Assembly: GCA_964425415.1 (NCBI GenBank)
Contig: CAYRMJ010000080.1
Coordinates: 1 to 5,446, forward strand
Direction: 5' to 3'
Source of the DNA: JAADDK01 sp964425415
Lineage (GTDB): Archaea > Thermoplasmatota > Thermoplasmata > Thermoplasmatales > Aciduliprofundaceae
DNA: 5,446 nucleotides
The position numbers and the translations under genes were made by a program. Positions within the stretch are counted from its first letter, which is position 1; each line of letters opens with the position of its first letter. Below are positions 1-5,000 of this stretch, piece by piece. The notes below the pieces were generated by a model, which ran no database searches, was not told the origin of the DNA, and saw nothing but the letters and a program-made list of their open reading frames with translations.

Positions 1-2
1 AC

Positions 3-428
3 ATGGTTTGGTGGATATACGCTTTGATAACGATGCTCATGTTCGGCACCACCAACTTCTTGGTCAAATACGCAGGATACAAAGGAATGGACTCTCTATT
101 CACATCCATAGTCCTCTGGCTGGCAACAGGTGCAACAGGCTTGCTATTTTTAGCACTATACTGGCACGAGTTTCTTCAAAATATGAAAAGCACCAATCCA
201 TGGCTTTTGCTGCTTCCCATCTCTGCAGGAGTGGCTCTCGCTCTTGGCATGTACGCCATAAAAATAGCTTTGAGCACTGGACCGGCTGGACCCACCGTGG
301 CTATAACAGCGGCCAATGCGTTTCTGGTGGCGTTCTTAGCATATCTTTTGATTGGCGAGAATATAAGCGCAGTGAAAATAGTGGGTATGCTGGTGATATT
401 CGCAGGAGTAATAATAATTACACTTTAA
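3..428 (+). CDS. Small EamA/DMT-superfamily membrane transporter (single EamA domain)
   Basis: A 141-residue, very hydrophobic protein with about five membrane-spanning segments, near residues 3-24, 31-53, 67-88, 94-117 and 123-140. The layout and the C-terminal pattern (G-P-x-V-A-I-x-A-A-N-A-F, then an acidic GEN turn before the last helix) fit one EamA domain of the drug/metabolite transporter superfamily. Larger members carry two such domains in tandem. Single-domain proteins of about 140 residues are common in prokaryotes and are thought to work as dimers. The ATG lies two bases inside the window and gives the usual family length, so the gene is probably complete, but its promoter is not visible. 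The substrate cannot be read from the sequence. The TAA stop lies inside the 3' end of the opposite-strand zinc-array gene (11 bp tail-to-tail overlap). Confidence 0.85.
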   Translation: MVWWIYALITMLMFGTTNFLVKYAGYKGMDSLFTSIVLWLATGATGLLFLALYWHEFLQNMKSTNPWLLLLPISAGVALALGMYAIKIALSTGPAGPTVAITAANAFLVAFLAYLLIGENISAVKIVGMLVIFAGVIIITL

Positions 429-2001
429 AACCTGAGCTCCTATGCTCCAATATCTCTCCGTCAATCACTCTGAAAGAGAGTATCATGTTCTTCACTTCCG
501 TTATGTATGCAATAGTATTACCACGGGATATGTACCAAGCTTTGCCACGCTTTGCATAAGGAAACTTTCTGAAAATCTCTGGCGGCACATCTTTTTTTGT
601 TATCTCTGTCATATTTGCACAAGATATGCACACATCTCCCTTCATCTCATCAGAGCCAACTGTACGTCCACATATAGGACACTTTAAAGAATGGGATTCA
701 CAGTACCTATTACCGCTTAGCTCTGAGACATGCGCATGTCTATCGCACAACTCTACGTGGCACACAGCGCATTCATAGGTGTGCTCAGAGCATAGAAAAG
801 AGCCGCAAACACTGCATTTATGGGCATGATCAGGGCATAGAGGAGCATTGCAAACTTCACAGTACACCGCATGTTCTGAACTTAGCGCCACTCCACATTC
901 TTTGCATCTTATCTCAGGAATGACCCATATTCCACCATACCCCCTCTCAAGATGCTCCTTGCAGTACCATTTTCCTTCTATCTCAACCGCGCAGTTCTCG
1001 CATACATTCTTTCCGCATATCTCACATTTGTGAATGTGGTCAGGGCATACATTTGACCCGCAAACTTCGCAAACCCTCGTATGCATTGGCCCAATGGTCG
1101 CACCGCAGACTGAGCATGTGTACGTGTGTTCCTCACATAATGGTGCGTTGCATACTGAGCAATGATGCACATGCTCTGAGCACATCTCATTGGTGCAAAA
1201 CTTGCATTTGGTTGCATGCTCCTCGCAAAGTGGTGCGTTACACACTGAGCAATGATGCACATGCTCCTCGCACAGCGGCGCATTGCATTCTTTGCACAAA
1301 TGAGCGTTTATCATGGGCTTACCACATACTTTGCACTCCTTTTCGCAATCTGCACAAGCTAATCCATCCACTGTAAGATAAAACTCTTCAGAGCTTTTAC
1401 CGCACCCTGCACATTTCAAATCATGCTTGCCTGTCAGGTTGTCAAATTTCCAAACCACCTCCCTTTTGGTAAATTCATTGCTGAGAACAGTACGATGAAT
1501 CTCAAGAGGTGCAATTATTTTAAGAAGAGACACAGGCTCAACTTTTACCCTCAGATCCGGAAGAGTCGCATTGCGCCGTCTCTCTATCTCCTCCTCAATT
1601 CTACGCGCTTCCTCCATCTTCCCCTCACTCTTTTTCTCAATTGCCATTTTTTTAAGATGCTCAAGCATATCCTCTCTCTTTCTCTGAAGCTCCTCGTGAA
1701 ACTTACTTTCCTCTTCTTTAGCTCTACTCTTTATGTGCTCCATCACCTCATCTGGAATCTTAAACTCATTCTCAGCCTGAACCTCTTCAAACTCCGCATC
1801 TTTCAAAACATTCGGATTCATCGCGCCCTTATCGCCCCAGAGATATTCCAGTATTTCAACCTTTGAATCAAGACCTATATAGGTTATTTTGAGGGCAAAT
1901 GAATGAAGCACTCTCTCCTCCTCATAGACATCATCTTCCACATGGCAGTTTTTAAATGTAGGCTTTCTCCGCTTCATTCGGACTGCTGCAAATTGCTCCA
2001 T
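418..2001 (-). CDS. Cys/His-rich tandem zinc-knuckle protein with coiled coil, partner of the upstream Snf2 helicase
   Basis: A 527-residue protein that I do not recognise as a named family. Residues 1-80 form an uncharacterised globular part. About 84-143 is a Lys/Glu/Arg-rich predicted coiled coil. About 150-190 is a beta-rich stretch ending in V-V-W-K-F-D-N-L-T-G. C197/C200 with C216/C219 look like a zinc ribbon. Then come C-x2-C-x4-C-x2-H units whose first Cys falls every 15 residues: 236, 251, 266, 281, 296, 311, 326, then 366, 381, 396, 411. Each block is closed by a Y-C-x2-H cap (C347/H350 and C434/H437). C441/C444 with C458/C461 is a final ribbon, and 465-527 is a small unknown domain. 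Most units keep four potential zinc ligands, but those at 296 and 366 lack the third Cys. The start is secure: the ATG abuts the helicase TGA and has GGGAGGTG five bases before it. Operon position and coupling suggest a helicase cofactor, perhaps for nucleic-acid or protein binding. That role is inference. Confidence 0.9.
   Translation of the reverse strand: MEQFAAVRMKRRKPTFKNCHVEDDVYEEERVLHSFALKITYIGLDSKVEILEYLWGDKGAMNPNVLKDAEFEEVQAENEFKIPDEVMEHIKSRAKEEESKFHEELQRKREDMLEHLKKMAIEKKSEGKMEEARRIEEEIERRRNATLPDLRVKVEPVSLLKIIAPLEIHRTVLSNEFTKREVVWKFDNLTGKHDLKCAGCGKSSEEFYLTVDGLACADCEKECKVCGKPMINAHLCKECNAPLCEEHVHHCSVCNAPLCEEHATKCKFCTNEMCSEHVHHCSVCNAPLCEEHTYTCSVCGATIGPMHTRVCEVCGSNVCPDHIHKCEICGKNVCENCAVEIEGKWYCKEHLERGYGGIWVIPEIRCKECGVALSSEHAVYCEVCNAPLCPDHAHKCSVCGSFLCSEHTYECAVCHVELCDRHAHVSELSGNRYCESHSLKCPICGRTVGSDEMKGDVCISCANMTEITKKDVPPEIFRKFPYAKRGKAWYISRGNTIAYITEVKNMILSFRVIDGEILEHRSSGFKV
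727..906 (-). repeat. Zinc-knuckle array, block B: four 45-bp (15-residue) units
   Basis: These bases encode residues 366-425, with first Cys at 366, 381, 396 and 411, the same 15-residue period and the same C-x2-C-x4-C-x2-H pattern as block A. The first unit has Ser374 in place of the third Cys. The block is closed by G-N-R-Y-C-x2-H at 430-437, parallel to the cap of block A. About 25 residues containing the first cap and a Gly-rich loop separate the two blocks. Confidence 0.88.
982..1296 (-). repeat. Zinc-knuckle array, block A: seven 45-bp (15-residue) units
   Basis: These bases encode residues 236-340 of the 527-residue protein. Seven consecutive units have their first Cys at 236, 251, 266, 281, 296, 311 and 326, with consensus C-x2-C-x4-C-x2-H plus a three-residue linker (VHH, ATK, TYT, TRV, IHK). 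Unit 5 has Gly304 in place of the third Cys, and unit 7 ends in Cys337 rather than His. The block is followed by a G-K-W-Y-C-x2-H cap at 343-350. Confidence 0.9.
1117..1296 (-). repeat. 90-bp tandem duplication (two knuckle units copied together)
   Basis: Two adjacent 90-bp copies (1207-1296 and 1117-1206) encode residues 236-265 and 266-295. The second half of each copy is nearly identical at DNA level: 1154-1176 and 1244-1266 are identical over 23 bases at an offset of exactly 90, with scattered, largely silent differences next to them. The first halves have diverged more. This looks like a fairly recent two-unit duplication that enlarged the array. Confidence 0.8.
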
Positions 2002-3702
2002 TCACACACCTCCCGCAACCACGCTTAGTTTGAACTCTGAGAACATATCACTGTTCATGCGCTCGGTGCTCTCATAACTGCTCTTTATTTTCTCCAGAGC
2101 GTTTGCAAGTTCCTCAAATCTCCTACCAAGCTCCTCTTTGGTTCTGGACTTCATTATTATATCAGCCACTATCGCTTCAAAGTTTCCTTCAAGAGACCCT
2201 AAAATCGCATCAACCTCACCTACAACGCTCCTGAACAGATTTATCTTCCTGTCAAGTATGTTAAGAACATGCTCCTCAATGGTGTCTCTGTACGCCAAAT
2301 TAACAACATATATATCTCTGGACTGCCCTATTCTGTGTATTCTTCCAATTCTCTGCTCAACCTTCATGGGATTCCACGGAAGGTCAAAGTTTATCATGGT
2401 ATTTACAAACTGCAAGTTCAAGCCCTCTCCGCCAGAGTCTGTAGCCACTAAAAATCCACCTCTATCCTTAAACATCCTTATTGCTTCTTTCCTCTCTAAA
2501 CTGTTCATACCCCCATGAAAAATTATAGCACGAAATCCAAAATCGTTTAGAAACTCCGCTATTTCTCTTTGTGTCTCAATGTAAGTTGTGAATATTACCC
2601 CCCCTTCAACCGTGTCCGCCACCCGTTTTAAAAGTGCAATTTTGCTGAAATGAGCATCCATACCGAGCCTATAGATGCGCAGTAACTTCTCCCTTGCATT
2701 TAAGTTTCTCTCCCTTTTAAGTGCATTCCACGCCATCTTTGCCACCGCTCGGGGCGAGGAAGTGGCAGCCTTCGCATAGGCAATCACTCTAAGTTTGTTA
2801 TCTTCGCTTTTCAGAAAATCAAGAATGCTGTCGTAAAGTACTCTCTCACCTTCACTTAACTCTCCAAGATGTGTCTTCACCACCCGATTTGTGAAATCAA
2901 CAAACACATCCCTTCTTCTATTTCTTATCATCACACTCTCAAGTTTAGCCTTCAATTCATCTAAATTCACAACCTCATGACCCCTCCGATCTTTGAAGTA
3001 ACGACTCTCAAATTCCCTGTATGTGCCGAACATTCCGGGCTTAAGAAGATCCGCAAGATAGTATATCTCCTTTAGAGAGTTGCTAACTGGAGTAGCTGTA
3101 AGAAGAAGCATAAACTTGGAATCTATGCTCCTGATTAGCCTGTAATTTTGCGTACCGGGATTGCGAACATGATGTGCTTCATCCACTATTAGCATATCCC
3201 AGCGCCGTGAGATCACACTCTCCCTATGTGGCTCTCGCTTAGCTAAATGAATTGACGCAATCACCATATTGTTTAGAAAATCCTCACTCTGCGTTGCGAT
3301 GGTAAATTCAATGCCGAATTTTTCAAGCATTTCCGCATGCCATTGCCCTGTAAGAGAGGCGGGTGTAAGAATTAGTGCAGTTTCCACCTCCTTTCTGAGA
3401 ATCTTCTCTTTGAGAATCAAGCCTGCTTCAACGGTCTTTCCAAGCCCCACCTCATCAGCCAAGATTGCTCTTGTGTTCATCTCGTAAATGACTTTTTTAG
3501 CCACTGAAATCTGGTGGGCCATTGGCTCAAAATCAATGCTCTTTCGGACAATAAGTTCCTCCTTTACCATCTGACGAGCATTTTTGAGAGCTTTGAGATA
3601 CCCATCAAGCGTACCTTGCAATTCCGAGGGAAAATCACGGACCTCAATAATCACAGCGAAGGAAATGGGAGGACTGTATTTTAGAATTACGATGCACTTC
3701 AA
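2002..3702 (-). CDS. Swi2/Snf2-family DNA-dependent ATPase (RapA-like helicase)
   Basis: All core superfamily 2 motifs are present (numbering from the TTG at 3702): motif Q H63-Q64, Walker A D-E-V-G-L-G-K-T at 83-90, Ia around L-T-P-A at 112-115 with W121, Walker B D-E-A-H at 174-177, III L-T-A-T-P at 201-205, IV around 369-377, V from T421-D-S-G-G-E-G-L-N, and VI Q450-R-I-G-R-I-H-R-I-G-Q with R454 and R457 as likely arginine fingers. DEVGLGKT in place of the DEMGLGKT common in eukaryotic Snf2 points to the RapA-like group. At 566 residues it is far shorter than bacterial RapA (about 970), with no N-terminal accessory domain and only a helical tail (521-555). Such proteins use ATP to translocate on double-stranded DNA and displace bound proteins. 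The target here is unknown. The start is uncertain: TTG 3702 gives the longest frame, GTG 3654 is an alternative, and the first ATG is codon 45. None has a Shine-Dalgarno. It is co-transcribed with the zinc-array gene, with zero spacing. Confidence 0.93.
   Translation of the reverse strand: MKCIVILKYSPPISFAVIIEVRDFPSELQGTLDGYLKALKNARQMVKEELIVRKSIDFEPMAHQISVAKKVIYEMNTRAILADEVGLGKTVEAGLILKEKILRKEVETALILTPASLTGQWHAEMLEKFGIEFTIATQSEDFLNNMVIASIHLAKREPHRESVISRRWDMLIVDEAHHVRNPGTQNYRLIRSIDSKFMLLLTATPVSNSLKEIYYLADLLKPGMFGTYREFESRYFKDRRGHEVVNLDELKAKLESVMIRNRRRDVFVDFTNRVVKTHLGELSEGERVLYDSILDFLKSEDNKLRVIAYAKAATSSPRAVAKMAWNALKRERNLNAREKLLRIYRLGMDAHFSKIALLKRVADTVEGGVIFTTYIETQREIAEFLNDFGFRAIIFHGGMNSLERKEAIRMFKDRGGFLVATDSGGEGLNLQFVNTMINFDLPWNPMKVEQRIGRIHRIGQSRDIYVVNLAYRDTIEEHVLNILDRKINLFRSVVGEVDAILGSLEGNFEAIVADIIMKSRTKEELGRRFEELANALEKIKSSYESTERMNSDMFSEFKLSVVAGGV
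2007..2014 (-). promoter_or_regulatory. Shine-Dalgarno of the zinc-array gene, inside the helicase 3' end
   Basis: On the minus strand GGGAGGTG ends five bases before the ATG at 2001 and is complementary to the usual archaeal 16S 3' tail. The same bases encode the last helicase residues (G-G-V), and the helicase TGA is immediately followed by the ATG. This fixes the start of the 527-residue protein and implies translational coupling of the two genes. It is the only convincing Shine-Dalgarno in the window. Confidence 0.85.
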
Positions 3703-3706
3703 TTCA

Positions 3707-3714
3707 ATTTATAC
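3707..3714 (-). promoter_or_regulatory. Possible TATA box of the helicase/zinc-array operon
   Basis: The minus strand reads GTATAAAT here, flanked by T-rich sequence. An archaeal TATA box at this place would start transcription at about 3683-3687. That is downstream of the TTG at 3702 and upstream of the in-frame GTG at 3654. If it is the real promoter, the helicase starts at GTG 3654 or later. The competing candidate is the palindrome at 3738-3745, which would give a start site near 3715 and allow TTG 3702. Confidence 0.35.
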
Positions 3715-3737
3715 AAAGAATAGGTATTATGAAAAAA

Positions 3738-3745
3738 ATTTAAAT
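3738..3745 (+). promoter_or_regulatory. TATA box of the antiporter gene (palindromic, possibly bidirectional)
   Basis: ATTTAAAT is preceded by an A-rich BRE-like run (gaaaaaa, 3731-3737). Its right edge lies 25 bases before ATG 3770, the spacing expected for an archaeal TATA box driving a leaderless message. The octamer is a perfect palindrome, so it could also recruit TBP for the divergent helicase gene, but the minus-strand side lacks a good BRE. Confidence 0.6.
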
Positions 3746-3769
3746 GTTATGCTCCATTAATTGCAGCAG

Positions 3770-4969
3770 ATGTATCCACTACTCTCAGAAATCACGGAAG
3801 GTGCTGGCTCAATATACATAATTGTATCACTTATTTTGATTATTGGGCTGCTTTTTGGATTTATTTTCAAAAAGATACATCTTACAGAAGTTTTGGCATA
3901 TCTCTTTGCGGGATTGCTCATTTCATTGTTTGGATTCAAAGCACCCTCCTCCTTCTTTTCAACGGTCACTGGGGTAACTTTAGCGCTTGTTGGGTACATC
4001 GTCGGACTGAGCTTCTCATACGATTTCTTAAAAAGAATGGGTAGAAAAGTTATGATTATTTTAATTGTGGAAGTCATCATAACATCCTTCACGGTGATGC
4101 TGTTTGTTTACGCTTTCACGGGGGATATGGCTCTTGCAGTTCTGCTTGGCTCACTTGCGCCGGCCACCGCTCCCGCGGGCACGATTGCAGTGTTCAGGTC
4201 CTTATCTTCACATGGCATACTAACAGATGTGGCCACTGCGGTGGTGGGCCTTGACGATGCGGCGGGAATAGTAATGTACGTGATTGGAATTATATGGACC
4301 AAGAGTCTATTGGGGTACCATGTCACCGTAGAAATGTCCATTCTTCAAGCTCTTTGGGAGATTTTGGGCGCGTTTCTCTTGGGTGGTGGAATAGGAATAG
4401 CTTTCAGCTACGCAAGCAAAAAAGTTGAGCTTAATCCTGACCAGCAACTGGTGATTGGAATTGCTGTTGCGCTCATTGGTTGGGGATTGGCTTACGTTAT
4501 CGGCGTGTCAAACATACTCACCGCCATGGCCATCGGAATGACCACCATAAACCTTCACAGAGATATTGGAGTGAGCAGCTATAGGGCCATAGACTCAGTA
4601 ATGACACCCGTTTACATTCTGTTCTTCGGAGCCATCGGAATGGAGATAAACTTCGGATATTTGGAGGCTCTCTGGGCCGTGGCAATAGTGTACTGCATAG
4701 GCAGAACCGTTGGTAAAATCATAGGTTGCGGATTGGGTTCCATGCTTGCAAAAGCCGAAACGAAGCTTAAAAAGTACCTTGGAATTGCGCTTTTGAATCA
4801 GGCGGGTGTGGCGGTGGGTCTTGCGGCCCATGCGGCAAATGAGATATCTGCATCGCATTTGGGAGCAATAATAATAACTTTGATTGCCGTTACAACCGCG
4901 ATATTTCAGATAGTATCACCATTGGGCACTCAATTTGCAGTTCGCAAGGCTGGAGAAACGAAGATGTAA
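3770..4969 (+). CDS. CPA2-type cation/proton antiporter (Na+/H+ exchanger family)
   Basis: A 399-residue integral membrane protein with about 12-13 hydrophobic segments and the layout of the sodium/hydrogen exchanger family (PF00999 type). Key features, numbered from the ATG: a helix broken by A130-P-A-T-A-P135, as in the unwound TM4 of NhaA/NapA-fold exchangers; the ion-binding pair D162-D163 in G-L-D-D-A-A-G; and a late R312/K316 helix (G-R-x-x-G-K) that may match the basic residue facing the ion site. A two-Asp motif is typical of electrogenic exchangers such as NapA. It has no C-terminal TrkA-N/RCK domain, unlike Kef channels. The likely role is Na+ or H+ homeostasis at the cytoplasmic membrane, with the ion not determinable here. 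I chose ATG 3770 over the in-frame TTG at 3761, because a TATA-like ATTTAAAT at 3738-3745 would start transcription at about 3768-3770, giving a leaderless message. Confidence 0.9.
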   Translation: MYPLLSEITEGAGSIYIIVSLILIIGLLFGFIFKKIHLTEVLAYLFAGLLISLFGFKAPSSFFSTVTGVTLALVGYIVGLSFSYDFLKRMGRKVMIILIVEVIITSFTVMLFVYAFTGDMALAVLLGSLAPATAPAGTIAVFRSLSSHGILTDVATAVVGLDDAAGIVMYVIGIIWTKSLLGYHVTVEMSILQALWEILGAFLLGGGIGIAFSYASKKVELNPDQQLVIGIAVALIGWGLAYVIGVSNILTAMAIGMTTINLHRDIGVSSYRAIDSVMTPVYILFFGAIGMEINFGYLEALWAVAIVYCIGRTVGKIIGCGLGSMLAKAETKLKKYLGIALLNQAGVAVGLAAHAANEISASHLGAIIITLIAVTTAIFQIVSPLGTQFAVRKAGETKM

Positions 4970-4972
4970 TAT

Positions 4973-4980
4973 TTTTTATA
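4973..4980 (+). promoter_or_regulatory. TATA box of the Nudix gene, overlapping a T-tract after the antiporter stop
   Basis: TTTTTATA lies three bases after the antiporter TAA, and its right edge is 21 bases before ATG 5001. This fits a leaderless transcript starting at about 5001-5003. The six-T run at 4972-4977 could also act as the T-rich termination signal typical of archaeal RNA polymerase for the antiporter message, so one short element may serve both genes. Confidence 0.5.
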
Positions 4981-5000
4981 TGAAAAAGAGATTTACGGAG

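Noticed and set aside
8..559. Long plus-strand open frame overlapping the transporter gene in another frame
   Set aside because: It is rich in Ser, His, Arg and Asn, has no family resemblance, and is overlapped by a clear membrane-protein frame with proper hydrophobic periodicity. It is a shadow.
727..1296. The regular 45-bp repeats as a CRISPR array or intergenic minisatellite
   Set aside because: The period is an exact multiple of three, lies within a long open frame, has no unique spacers between identical repeats, and preserves Cys/His codons. It is a protein-coding repeat.
978..1376. Open frames on both strands across the zinc array (978-1283 minus, 1053-1376 plus)
   Set aside because: They arise because the 45-bp repeats keep alternative frames free of stops. 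Their repetitive translations mirror the array and carry no independent motif.
1423..1866. Plus-strand Leu/Phe-rich open frame that looks membrane-like
   Set aside because: It is the antisense of the Lys/Glu-rich coiled coil (the complement of AAG/GAG codons reads as Leu/Phe). No promoter or ribosome binding site was seen.
2002..3702. Helicase as a restriction-modification or DISARM-type defence component
   Set aside because: No methyltransferase, nuclease, phospholipase D or other defence partner is visible in the window, and flanking genes look like housekeeping genes. A defence role is left open but unsupported.
3757..4092. Minus-strand open frame opposite the antiporter start
   Set aside because: It lies opposite a strongly supported membrane-protein frame and would run through the divergent promoter. 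Its Lys/Ser/Thr/Ile-rich sequence has no recognisable motif.
4980..5000. ATG 4980 as the Nudix start (seven extra residues)
   Set aside because: It overlaps the best TATA-like box and has no Shine-Dalgarno, while ATG 5001 sits at the predicted transcription start and matches the MTH1 N-terminus in length. It is not excluded if the gene is read through from the antiporter.
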